From Desulfofundulus australicus DSM 11792 (GTDB lineage: Bacteria > Bacillota > Desulfotomaculia > Desulfotomaculales > Desulfovirgulaceae), in contig NZ_FQUW01000008.1 in NCBI RefSeq assembly GCF_900129285.1, positions 62,001 to 126,000 on the forward strand: a stretch of DNA of 64,000 bases. The letters are read 5' to 3'. The number at the start of each line of letters is the position of its first letter. Position 1 is the first letter of the stretch. This document shows, piece by piece, positions 7,568 through 16,009 of the stretch. The position numbers and the translations under genes were made by a program. The notes beneath the pieces are model-generated. The model was given only the letters and a program-made list of their open reading frames with translations. It did no database searches and had not been told where the DNA came from.

Positions 7568-9094
7568 ATGGGCGTCTACCTGGGATTGGACATTTTGCCG
7601 TGGGAGATCGAATTGGCGGAGTGGGAAGGTTTTTATGATGAAGTTATGAAAATAATCAATGCCTTTCCCCTACCCGTCCTGCGCCTTGGCTACGAAGAAA
7701 AGTTTGGTTATCGCCGGCTTCTGCTCAGCCGGAACCCGGAAAGCCAGAATGAAAGAGGCCGTTACCTGGCCATTTGCGGAGATGCCCGGACAGGACAATG
7801 TGCGGAGCAATTTATCATTTTTCGAGATCTACAGGTCTACAGGAAAAGATATGCACCGGACGATTCCCAGGTGAAGAAACCGGAAAGAAAAAACCAGGCC
7901 GACTGGCCTATCCTTTTACGGGAAGAAGATTCAGTGCGAGTGTTTTATGAAAAGACGCAGTCCCGTCCCTACCATGATCTAATCTGGTCCATAGTCACCC
8001 TGGCAGAGAACCTTTTCCCCGGCCGGGCCTGCGCCACCGGCAACCTTAATGCACGGAGATGGCAGGAGACACTACAGTGGCTGGAAAGCGTTACAGACCG
8101 GCGACTGCAAAAACCCCTGCTGTTAGATGCAGAAAGGCTCTGGTATGCCTTTGGTACCGCCTTCACTGCTCTGGAAAGAGCCCAAAAGGTAACAGAAAAA
8201 TTGGTTGGCGGTCCTGCGCCCTTTTACAGTTTTTTAAAACTGAAAGATCCTGCTCTTTTACGTGTTCTGGTCAAGAATAGACTTAAGGAGTATAACTCCA
8301 GGACTGTTGGTGCCCTTTCAGAATGCCTGTACATTCTCGATGGCACGGAAGATTTACGGTTCCTGGTCGAAGTAGCTTGTTTAGAACCGGATGGTCCCCG
8401 CTGGGAGTTGACCGATGTCCTGTCTTCTGCCTATTACCTTGGCGCCTTTGTACCGGAGGGAAAAGCGCCCGATGCAACTCTGGCCCTTGGTTTTCTGCCG
8501 GCCGAATTTTTACCGAAATATTACCATACCGATTTTTATCTGGAAAAGGAATTGGCCTGCCGGCAAGTAGCTGAGGTGACAGGCTTGCCCGTGCAAAAGA
8601 TTGAGGAGATGATCCTGGAGATCGAAAAAGAGAACAAATCAGACTCTAACAAGGAGGACAAAGAAAAAATACCTTTTTATACTGCGGACAGTGAGCAGCC
8701 ATCATCTGATAAACCTGACCATACAGGAGAACCTGCATACCGTAATCCACAGGTAGAAATTCCATACCCGCAGGAATTGATCAATACTCTTAAGGAGCAG
8801 GTAGCCGCCATTGGTAAGAATTGGGACAGCTCCACGCTCCATCATCTGGTGGCTGCAATAGCCTCGAAAAAAAATGTTGTGCTTACCGAAGAAGCCTGGA
8901 AGATTGTTGATGAGGAAAAAGACCCGGATCTTCTGGCGGTTATTCTGGGGATCATGAACAATTATCACAAATTTGAGAGAGCTACAAATGTTATCGAGTT
9001 TATACTGAAACAATTGCCGGATATAAAAGAGTCCTGGGAAAATGGACGGCCCTGGAAATATCCCGGTGGGCATCGACCCATTCCCCTGCATTGA
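7568..9094 (+). CDS. Uncharacterised 508-residue protein downstream of hepT
   Basis: I do not recognise this protein. The first 120 residues look alpha/beta (PLPVLRLGYEEKFGYRRLLLSR, RYLAICGD). The middle is mostly helical. A charged, low-complexity linker lies near residues 365-405 (KENKSDSNKEDKEK), and a small helical C-terminal domain follows. No signal peptide or membrane segment is seen. The frame is open from a GTG at 7520; I chose the ATG at 7568 for lack of a ribosome site before the GTG. It sits within 65 bases of hepT on the same strand, so it may belong to that operon. Confidence 0.7.
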   Translation: MGVYLGLDILPWEIELAEWEGFYDEVMKIINAFPLPVLRLGYEEKFGYRRLLLSRNPESQNERGRYLAICGDARTGQCAEQFIIFRDLQVYRKRYAPDDSQVKKPERKNQADWPILLREEDSVRVFYEKTQSRPYHDLIWSIVTLAENLFPGRACATGNLNARRWQETLQWLESVTDRRLQKPLLLDAERLWYAFGTAFTALERAQKVTEKLVGGPAPFYSFLKLKDPALLRVLVKNRLKEYNSRTVGALSECLYILDGTEDLRFLVEVACLEPDGPRWELTDVLSSAYYLGAFVPEGKAPDATLALGFLPAEFLPKYYHTDFYLEKELACRQVAEVTGLPVQKIEEMILEIEKENKSDSNKEDKEKIPFYTADSEQPSSDKPDHTGEPAYRNPQVEIPYPQELINTLKEQVAAIGKNWDSSTLHHLVAAIASKKNVVLTEEAWKIVDEEKDPDLLAVILGIMNNYHKFERATNVIEFILKQLPDIKESWENGRPWKYPGGHRPIPLH

Positions 9095-9107
9095 CACTTC
9101 AATTCCG

Positions 9108-9395
9108 CATAATGGTAGACTCCTCCGGCACCGGCGGTGTGCAGCCGGTAGCGCCCGTCTTCCCCCAGGCGGTAAAATTCCGCCTGCTGCCGGTCAGGAT
9201 CGATCAGCCAGTACTCCTTAACCCCCGCCGCCTCGTACTCCACGTATTTCTCGCCGCGGTCCCGGGCGAAACTTTCCGGGGAGGTGATAGGAATTCCTCG
9301 AAGGTCATACGGCCCGGCGTCTCTTCGGATTCCCGGTCAACCGCATAAGCTCCGGCGGTCTCCCGCACCGCTTCTTTTCCGGCCTGAGTGCTCAT
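9108..9395 (-). pseudogene. Uma2-family remnant with internal deletion, copy A
   Basis: It starts like a complete Uma2 gene (ETPGRMTFEEFL), loses the middle of the gene, and resumes in another frame at the conserved C-terminal part (SPESFARDRGEKYVEYEAAG, VKEYWLIDPD). The same deletion is present in the copy at about 10466-10745, so the deletion came before the duplication. The nuclease core acids are missing. Confidence 0.8.
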
Positions 9396-9410
9396 TTACT
9401 CACCTTCCTG

Positions 9411-9425
9411 AAGTGCCTGGCACCA
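9411..9425. repeat. Palindromic junction repeat AAGTGCCTGGCACCA, copy C
   Basis: An exact match to the other three copies. It lies between the 5' end of Uma2 remnant A and the small gene at 9438, where the similarity between the two Uma2 remnants ends. Confidence 0.8.
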
Positions 9426-9437
9426 AACACTCATAAC

Positions 9438-9689
9438 CTAATATCTACTAGCCTGAAATATAAATTCAACATCACCCGTTGCCCAGCCAAGCCCTGCCAG
9501 TATTTTTAATTCTCCTCCCCATTGCAGTTCTTTTATTGCTTGTGCTAATTCTTTTTTTGCTTCTTCAAAATTTTCATTTCCCTTGTTATTAACTTCGAGG
9601 TATCCGCGAGTTAATCTGTTTAACGTAGACTGTTTGGGTTCCCACGGCTTATTAAATATTATAGAGCGAATAAACTCAACCGCAGTCAT
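9438..9689 (-). CDS. Small hypothetical protein (83 aa) paired with the TIR-like gene
   Basis: I recognise no family. The protein is helical and charged, beginning TAVEFIRSIIF and ending with DVEFIFQASRY. The ATG at 9689 has GGGAG eight bases upstream; the frame also extends to a GTG at 9698. It follows the TIR-like gene by 16 bases on the same strand, so the two form an AT-rich operon unlike the surrounding GC-rich DNA. It may be a partner or regulator of the TIR-like protein. Confidence 0.6.
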   Translation of the reverse strand: MTAVEFIRSIIFNKPWEPKQSTLNRLTRGYLEVNNKGNENFEEAKKELAQAIKELQWGGELKILAGLGWATGDVEFIFQASRY

Positions 9690-9705
9690 TTCTCTCACTC
9701 CCTAC

Positions 9706-10212
9706 TTATTTCAGTACCCTGGATCTCATTTCTTGAATTTCCTTAAAGCATTCAACCAGGGTATTTTTTAAATCAAGCAAGCTTTCCGGTCTCATTTCAT
9801 AGACAAACGCTCTCTTAGAGGCAATATCAAAAGGCAGCCTTATTTCTTCTCCCTGCCTCCAAATAAGAATAACCTCATGAATCCTTTTAAAGCAATGGGT
9901 TAAGCCGAGTTCATACATTACATTCGGGTTGTACCCGGTTACGTCTACTATAACCTGACCTGCTACGAACAATGCCCTTAAAATGTCATTAATAATATCC
10001 CCACCCATTTTTCTGTTATCAATTCTGTAAACCCATAGTCCACATTCCCTGGCGGCAGGTTCAATGGCATCCATTAACACTTTGTCGCTATCATTATTAA
10101 ACGGTGAAAATACCAGGCACATTCTCTGATCCTGTTCAAACTCACCAGCTAACAAATACTTTCTTAAATCCAGCGGGTACACAATTGATTTATAGGCATC
10201 TGCAATAAGCAT
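9706..10212 (-). CDS. TIR-like / nucleoside deoxyribosyltransferase-fold protein
   Basis: The 168-residue protein has a Rossmann-like pattern: MCLVFSPFNND near residue 31, a conserved D/R-rich middle, and VDVTGYNPNVMYELGL at 89-104 with a candidate catalytic glutamate (E101). That last motif is typical of the TIR-like/2-deoxyribosyltransferase-like group, many members of which are NAD-cleaving immune effectors. The ATG at 10212 has GAGGAG twelve bases upstream; a TTG at 10224 is also possible. Enzyme activity and a defence role are inferences from the fold motif and location. Confidence 0.7.
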   Translation of the reverse strand: MLIADAYKSIVYPLDLRKYLLAGEFEQDQRMCLVFSPFNNDSDKVLMDAIEPAARECGLWVYRIDNRKMGGDIINDILRALFVAGQVIVDVTGYNPNVMYELGLTHCFKRIHEVILIWRQGEEIRLPFDIASKRAFVYEMRPESLLDLKNTLVECFKEIQEMRSRVLK

Positions 10213-10289
10213 ATTCGATATCAACTCCTCAGTAATTCATCCGGGCCTTTTGTACTTCTCTTTTATCTTCCAAATTATTCCATTCAAGC

Positions 10290-10345
10290 TTAAGTTTTAA
10301 AACTTTTTTGGCAACCTTTCCGCAGATTGCTGGCATCCTCTCCCA
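10290..10345 (-). pseudogene. Short remnant resembling the start of the MntA-HepT gene
   Basis: The bases around 10302-10340 match the start region of the fusion gene at about 3275-3310 (GGCAACCTTTCCGCA, then TGCTGGCAT), but the frame does not continue. It lies in the 250-bp gap between the TIR-like operon and Uma2 remnant B. No gene is seen in that gap. Confidence 0.45.
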
Positions 10346-10379
10346 GCACCACTCAGTACAGCAATCTATCTTTTTCGTT

Positions 10380-10745
10380 TATATCAATCTGCGATAATGC
10401 CAAGCCACTCATTACTGATTTTGACTTTTTCATCGGGCTGTGGAGGCCGGGGATAACTTCGGAATGGTAGACTCCCCCGGCACCGGCGGTGTGCAGCCGG
10501 TAGCGCCCGTCTTCCCCCAGGCGGTAAAATTCCGCCTGCTGCCGGTCGGGATCGATCAGCCAGTACTCCTTTACCCCCGCCGCCTCGTACTCCACGTACT
10601 TCTCGCCACGGTCCCGGGTGAAACTTTCCGGGGAGGTGATTGGAACTCTTCGAAGGCCATGCGGCCCGGCGTCTTTTCGGATTCACGGTCAACCGCGTAA
10701 GCTCCGGCGGTTTCCCGTACCCTTTCTTTTTCGGCCTGAGTGCTT
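10380..10745 (-). pseudogene. Uma2-family remnants, copy B (two pieces joined)
   Basis: About 10466-10745 duplicates Uma2 remnant A (same N-terminal start, same internal deletion, same VKEYWLIDPD end). It is followed on the minus strand by a scrap of a different Uma2 gene (ISNEWLGIIAD, matching ISNERLGIIEE in the intact Uma2). The frame is broken, and the piece is clearly rearranged. Confidence 0.75.
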
Positions 10746-10787
10746 ACTTCCTCCTCACCTCCCGGTCAGCATGACGGGTGGCAGACA

Positions 10788-11009
10788 TCAGAAATTTTCC
10801 ATAGCAACATTATACCATTCAAATGCTTCTCCTAAAGGGTTCATGCCAAAAAAACCCCTTCAAGATGTCGATAAACTGTTCCTTTGTCAACCTGGCATAA
10901 ATCTTTCTCCCCCGCTCCTGCAAATGCACCGCGGCCACGGGATTGTCGCCGCTAATGTAGTTGCGCCAGTTTTGAACAGACGGTCGTGGTCAATCTGATT
11001 TTTGTTCAT
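10788..11009 (-). pseudogene. Rpn/YhgA-like nuclease remnant, internally deleted and frameshifted
   Basis: It begins with MNKNQIDHDRLFK, the characteristic start of Rpn (PD-(D/E)xK transposase-like) proteins. After a frame break it jumps to NYISGDNPVAA, which belongs to the far part of such proteins. A one-base change in the A-run at 10848-10854 would then continue the frame to FEWYNVAMENF and a stop at 10788. At least 100 residues of the nuclease core are missing. Confidence 0.55.
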
Positions 11010-11160
11010 CAGGCCGTATCCTTTTTTATCCTGGTTACAGTCTATACCGGGCGGGTGCGGGCCGACAAGGGTTTTTCCCAGCGCTACGTCGCAGGGCAAG
11101 CCGGGTTTGCAGTGTTCTCGTTATGCTGTAAAACTGTTTAAACCCATTGCCCGTTCAGAC

Positions 11161-11195
11161 ATAAGTTAATAAGTTAAGTGCCTGGCACCAGGTTC
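11161..11195. repeat. 35-bp direct repeat, copy D
   Basis: Identical to 2158-2192, with the palindromic core at 11176-11190. The IS66 transposase coding sequence begins abruptly right after it, so the repeat marks the truncation point. Confidence 0.85.
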
Positions 11196-11866
11196 GACAT
11201 TCGGATGTTACCCTGGTCGGCTGCTGGGCCCACGCCCGTCGCAAGTTTGATGAAGCCTTAAAGGCCCTGCCGGAAGATAAACGCAATAAAGCAGTAGCCG
11301 CCCGGGAGGGGCTGGAGTTCTGCAACCGGCTCTTTGCCATTGAGCGCGAGTTGAAAGAGGCAACACCGGAAGAACGCTATCAAATACGCCAGGTGCGCAG
11401 CCGGCCTGTGCTGGGCGCCTTTTTGGCGTGGCTAAAAAAACAGAAAACGCAGGTACTGCCCAAAAGTTCCTTTGGTCAGGCAATCAACTATTGCCTGAGC
11501 CAGTGGGATAAACTTATTGCCTTTTTGCAGGATGGGCGCCTGGAACTGGATAACAACCGGAGTGAGCGGTCGATCAAACCCTTTGTCATTGGCCGCAAGA
11601 ACTGGTTGTTTGCCAATACCCCGCGGGGTGCCCGGGCCAGCGCCATTACTTACAGCATCATAGAAACGGCGAAGGAAAATGGTTTAAATCCTTTCCAATA
11701 CCTCAGCTATCTTTTTGAAAGACTTCCCAACCTGGACCCCACAGACGGTAACGCCCTGGATCAGTTACTCCCCTGGTCCGATTCGCTGCCCCCTGTCTGC
11801 AGGGCCAGTAAATAAGCTGGATTTTGTCCCCACCTGATTGCAAGGTGGGGATTATTTTACGCTTAC
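11196..11866 (+). mobile_element. IS66-family element remnant: transposase C-terminus and right end
   Basis: The frame is open from 11198 to 11815 and encodes the last 200 or so residues of an IS66 TnpC transposase: GCWAHARRKFDEA, later LDNNRSERSIKPFVIGRKNW with the catalytic-region glutamate. The N-terminal DD residues and the accessory tnpA/tnpB genes are absent. ACGCTTAC at 11859-11866 fits the IS66 right inverted repeat (GTAAGCGT inward). The element is dead and cut at the 35-bp repeat. Confidence 0.85.
11828..11858 (+). terminator. Terminator-like hairpin at the end of IS66
   Basis: CCCCACC (11828-11834) pairs with GGTGGGG (11844-11850), followed by ATTATTTTA. It sits just after the transposase stop. 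Confidence 0.6.
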
Positions 11867-11946
11867 GTCACCCCGAATAAAGGCGGTAAATTCCCAGGCA
11901 TTAAATGGTATTGAGTGGAATTTATTTTAAACCGATCACGCATCAA

Positions 11947-12840
11947 CTATTCCCTGGTTTTTATAGCCATCTGCCCATAATAAGGGGGTTTGCGGAAAAA
12001 CCTCTGCTCCTCATCAAACAGTGCACTTTCGGGGGTTCTCTGAATTTGCCTTAAAGGACTCAACGGTAATTCAATTGTCACTGCCGACTCCACATTGTTC
12101 CCCTCCACCTGATAGACCAACCGCTCGTAGGGCTTGCGATAGGGAGCATATGCCAGCGATCCGCCATATCGTCCTGTATTACAGATTACTACGTTACACA
12201 ATAAAAGGCGAATGTCAGTCTCTGCCAGGGCTTTAAAAGCAGATACGTCTTTATTAAAAGCTACGATAAATAATGTCTGGATAGAACTTTGCAAAAGAAC
12301 CTGAACGGGGAGGTTCATGAAATCAAAACAGATTAACACGGCAAATTCGCCCAATATTTCACTTTGAAAAATATATATACCATTTCCCTCACGATATTTA
12401 TAGTTATTTTTTAAAATTATCTTTTTCTCCTCAGGAGCAAGACTTAATTTAGTAATTTTCACTATGGTTGCTTCTTTGCGGTAACGGAAGGAATAGTTGT
12501 CTGGACGTAAGAGGTTTTTTGGAATAATCACAAATGCCTGGTTAATTAAAGGATAATTTTTGTCGTTGTCATCACACCATCCTGGTCCGTATTCCATTCC
12601 CCCGATAATAATAGCGCCTAATTTTCCTGCCCACTGTTCTAAGTTGGGTAAATACTTGCGCGGTACACAAAATTCCGGCAAAAGCACAAAATGTGCTCCT
12701 GACTTTCGCGCTACCTGTAATACTTTTTCTATTGACTCATAATGTTTTATGGGGTTTTTTATTCTTAAACGGCTTTCCGGTATAAAATCCTCTTTCTTTA
12801 AACAGACCTGTCCAATGGTAACTTTCACTTTTTCAAGCAT
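11947..12840 (-). CDS. Nitrilase-superfamily protein paired with the reverse transcriptase (DRT type 1-like)
   Basis: The 297-residue C-N hydrolase-fold protein has a plausible Glu-Lys-Cys triad: E56 in VLLPEFC, K131 in KITKLSLAPEE, and C171 in LICFDF. The ATG at 12840 overlaps the stop of the reverse transcriptase gene by eight bases (ATGCTTGA), so the two are translationally coupled; GGGGAAGG lies 13 bases upstream. The frame extends to 12879, but that reading lies wholly inside the RT gene. In DRT type 1 defence systems a UG1-type reverse transcriptase works with a nitrilase-like domain; what the nitrilase does there is unknown to me. The AT-rich composition indicates transfer. Confidence 0.85.
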   Translation of the reverse strand: MLEKVKVTIGQVCLKKEDFIPESRLRIKNPIKHYESIEKVLQVARKSGAHFVLLPEFCVPRKYLPNLEQWAGKLGAIIIGGMEYGPGWCDDNDKNYPLINQAFVIIPKNLLRPDNYSFRYRKEATIVKITKLSLAPEEKKIILKNNYKYREGNGIYIFQSEILGEFAVLICFDFMNLPVQVLLQSSIQTLFIVAFNKDVSAFKALAETDIRLLLCNVVICNTGRYGGSLAYAPYRKPYERLVYQVEGNNVESAVTIELPLSPLRQIQRTPESALFDEEQRFFRKPPYYGQMAIKTRE

Positions 12841-15800
12841 TTTCCCAATCAAACCTTCCCCTTTCAACAAAAAGATCAAGATTAATCAGGACAATTTCTG
12901 GTAAACCATATTGCGAGGTGTACCTTTGTTTTATCTCCTCAAGATGAACTTCCAGTTGTTTTTTAAAATTTCTTAAGGTTTTGATTGGCTCTACTTCAAT
13001 AGGTAAAAGAGGTAAATTTACACCCCACTCCTCCGCAATTTTCCTATTATAGAAGTACCGGTAATTCAACGCGCCGGCAATAAGGATTAGGAGACCAGTA
13101 GATGGGTAACGGGAAAGGCGCAGCAATTTTTCAAGTGAATACCAGTTATTAAGCCGGGAAATTTTTTCTCCCCAGGTTCTAAAACTTCTACCGGCTAGTA
13201 TACGTAAAAGCAGCATGGACAGAGAGTAACAGACATGATATTCCCGGTATTCTTCATCATCAATTTGCAAATAAGAAACAGGCGTAAGATACCATTCATA
13301 TGAAGGACGGCTATGTTTGAGAATGAGCTCAAGTTCATTATTAGGTAGCTCTTCCTTCCGGAATTTTTGCCATTGGTCGGGAGTTAAAAAAATATTACCG
13401 GCGTTGATTTGAAATTTATTTTCATACTTGCTATCTAGTACCTTACAGATAGCAAGCATTAATTTTGTAATTTCCATTTCGTTTAACGCGCGTTTTTCCA
13501 GCAAAGTGTCCGTACCGTTTCTAATATTTGTCTCAATCATTAATAACCAATCATCAAGCGATATCATCATGTCTTTTTCGAAAACCATCTCGGAACAAGG
13601 TTTTAGGCCTTCTACCAGGGCGGGAGTAGCCTCCCAGGCACCTATGGCACTTAAATAATAGAGGCGAGACAAGATTGTTTTAGCAGATTCAGTGCTACTC
13701 TCTTTAAGCGCACCAAGAAAATCCCTTACATCTTTTTTATCCAACACCAGCGCCTCAAGAGCAGCATCTACCAGCTCATAATAACTTATTTCCTCACTTG
13801 TCCAACCAGTTAAATTATTCAACTGAATTTCATCAATTTTTGTAAAAACTTGTTTCCATAGATGCTTGGGAAATAAATCAATCTGTAACAAGCCTAAGCG
13901 CACAATAAGCCTTGGTGAATCAGCAAGATTAAGCTCCCGGATAATACTCCAGATCCACTTTAACCATTTTTCCCTCTCATCTAATTTATGTTTTTGGCTA
14001 TCAGCCCAGGACGGCTGTAGCTTCCGTTTAACAAAATCTGCAGTCGCAATAACCGCCAGATTTTCCTTTATATCACCAGATATATACTCAAATCTCTGAA
14101 ATAAGTATACCTTGCCGAGTTCTTCATTTTTCCAGTCCTCTTTTTTGATCAATTCATGCAAATCCAAATCAAGCACGGCAGAGACCCACATGAGCGCCAT
14201 CTTCTCATACCATAAAAGCTTTGCAGATTCGTTCAATCTATGCCAGTTCCAAAGCTTAATCCCTTTAGTTATTGCACTGATTATCTCGGGTCGAACATTC
14301 GGTAAAACTCTTTGCCAGTTAGCAGCAACTGTATATAAAAATCTTGTCCGCAAAAATACGGGATCCTTTTTCCATTCTTTGCAAGGCTTCATTTTTGCCA
14401 TCATTCTTTCAAGCCGCGTGGCTACGTCCCTTGGCGCACATTCCAGGAGAAAAATTACATAGGAATCTAACACACCGGGTTTAAATAAAAACCTATTGAA
14501 CGACTTTTCCAGTGCGTTTGCAATATCTTTCAGTTCGTTCTGGAAAATATCTTCCAATCCCCGCTCTTGCACTTCTCTGCTCCATTTTCTCAATCTCCAA
14601 TCCGCAAAAGAAATGCGCGTTTCTGTTTTAATTTCTTCCTCGGTAAAATCTGATTCCAATAGATCCTTGACTAATTCCAGGTAGTCCCGTAGTTCATACC
14701 GATCCATAGCCTTCAATTGCTGATCTCCTATCTGAGATAAGCGGTCAATAGCCCTGGTACTTTTAGGGAGGCGGTCATTTTCGGTTACATAGGGACATTC
14801 TCCTTGGCTCTTCAGGAGTTCTAAAATCTTTTCCTTCTCCTCATCGGAAAGATCTTCTTTCTTGATAATACCCAATTTACTTTTAAGTTCCTCAATATCA
14901 AGACGCGGTTTCATTTTCTGCTCAGATAGTTTCAGACCTGTGATATTTTTCACACATTCATTTAATTTTTTAAGACCTTCTATAACCACCTCTTTTGATG
15001 AAGAAATGATAGTAAAATCATCAGTGTATCTGGTTATGTAGGTAGGAGTTCCCTGCCTTGTTTTCTCCTTGCAAAATTTATCCATCTCTTTATCGACTTT
15101 TTCTGTAAGGACACAATTAGCCAAAAAACCTGCTGCTATTAAGCCTGTCGGCAAAAATTCTTCCGGCGATCCATTTTCCCCAAACATTTTTTCTTCTTTT
15201 ATTACTTCATAAAGTTCCTTTGCGCTCTCTTTCTCATCAAGTTTAAATGTACAAAGTTGTTTTAATAGAATAATCCATTGTTCTGCTGCATATTTACATT
15301 GATATTCTGCGCTTAATTCATTCAACCTTTGCTCTAAAACTTTATGCACATGTTCTAACTTTAACGTTGGATAAAATTTCTCTATATCAGCATTTCCGTA
15401 ATAAGCTTTTCTTTCTTCTCTGTCCTTTTTGCTTTTAAAAACCTCTCGAAATTGTTTCTCCTGCAATTCTCTCCATCTTCTAAGACTCCATTGAAAGCTT
15501 TCATAAATCTCTTTACTGGAAAGATTTATAAACATACGCTCATATTGAAACACATTCCCATTCCAGATCGGGTAATATACTCTGCGAAGGCGATTATTGC
15601 AACTCCAGGAAACCATCCACTCCAGTTTTTGGTGTTCCAAAGAATTGGTAAAGTTATGCGTATCAAACCATTCCCCAATAGCAAGCATGACTGTTGCCCA
15701 CGCCACCTGATCGCGAAGAGCGATTTGAAACACGGGCCGGTATTGCATGTTTCCGTCTTCAGCGAGAGCTTTTGGAAAAAGAAGTAATTTGATCGGACTC

Positions 15801-15988
15801 GTATTATAAATACACCTTTTAAAATCACTTTGGATATCCCTTAATTCCCTTTCCAAGTTTAGTTCAAACCTTTTTAACTCTACTGGATCATAAAAACCTG
15901 TGTTCTTTAGATAAAAATTGCGTGCTTTCTTCCAGCCAAAGTAGAACAATGAGATTGGAAGCTCTTCTGGAGAAGGGATAATCTTCAT
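12833..15988 (-). CDS. Large reverse transcriptase of the defence-associated (UG/DRT) type
   Basis: The 1051-residue protein carries a complete RT core in its first third: motif A NADIEKFYPTL (D201), motif B LPTGLIAAGF (279-288), and the catalytic RYTDDF box (YTDD, 321-324). About 650 mostly helical residues follow, with no recognisable nuclease, maturase or endonuclease domain. This is too long for a retron and lacks group II intron parts. I chose the ATG at 15988, preceded by AGAAGGAAGTG; the longer frame to 16051 runs into a Uma2-like scrap. The nitrilase gene follows with an 8-base overlap. The gene is clearly more AT-rich than its neighbours. The anti-phage role is an inference from the DRT family. 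Confidence 0.88.
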   Translation of the reverse strand: MKIIPSPEELPISLFYFGWKKARNFYLKNTGFYDPVELKRFELNLERELRDIQSDFKRCIYNTSPIKLLLFPKALAEDGNMQYRPVFQIALRDQVAWATVMLAIGEWFDTHNFTNSLEHQKLEWMVSWSCNNRLRRVYYPIWNGNVFQYERMFINLSSKEIYESFQWSLRRWRELQEKQFREVFKSKKDREERKAYYGNADIEKFYPTLKLEHVHKVLEQRLNELSAEYQCKYAAEQWIILLKQLCTFKLDEKESAKELYEVIKEEKMFGENGSPEEFLPTGLIAAGFLANCVLTEKVDKEMDKFCKEKTRQGTPTYITRYTDDFTIISSSKEVVIEGLKKLNECVKNITGLKLSEQKMKPRLDIEELKSKLGIIKKEDLSDEEKEKILELLKSQGECPYVTENDRLPKSTRAIDRLSQIGDQQLKAMDRYELRDYLELVKDLLESDFTEEEIKTETRISFADWRLRKWSREVQERGLEDIFQNELKDIANALEKSFNRFLFKPGVLDSYVIFLLECAPRDVATRLERMMAKMKPCKEWKKDPVFLRTRFLYTVAANWQRVLPNVRPEIISAITKGIKLWNWHRLNESAKLLWYEKMALMWVSAVLDLDLHELIKKEDWKNEELGKVYLFQRFEYISGDIKENLAVIATADFVKRKLQPSWADSQKHKLDEREKWLKWIWSIIRELNLADSPRLIVRLGLLQIDLFPKHLWKQVFTKIDEIQLNNLTGWTSEEISYYELVDAALEALVLDKKDVRDFLGALKESSTESAKTILSRLYYLSAIGAWEATPALVEGLKPCSEMVFEKDMMISLDDWLLMIETNIRNGTDTLLEKRALNEMEITKLMLAICKVLDSKYENKFQINAGNIFLTPDQWQKFRKEELPNNELELILKHSRPSYEWYLTPVSYLQIDDEEYREYHVCYSLSMLLLRILAGRSFRTWGEKISRLNNWYSLEKLLRLSRYPSTGLLILIAGALNYRYFYNRKIAEEWGVNLPLLPIEVEPIKTLRNFKKQLEVHLEEIKQRYTSQYGLPEIVLINLDLFVERGRFDWENA

Positions 15989-16009
15989 AGCATCACTTCC
16001 TTCTGGTGA

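Noticed and set aside
12833-15988. Retron or group II intron reverse transcriptase
   Set aside because: The protein is much longer than retron RTs, has no maturase or HNH endonuclease domain, no intron RNA domain V-like sequence was seen near it, and a nitrilase gene is coupled to it.
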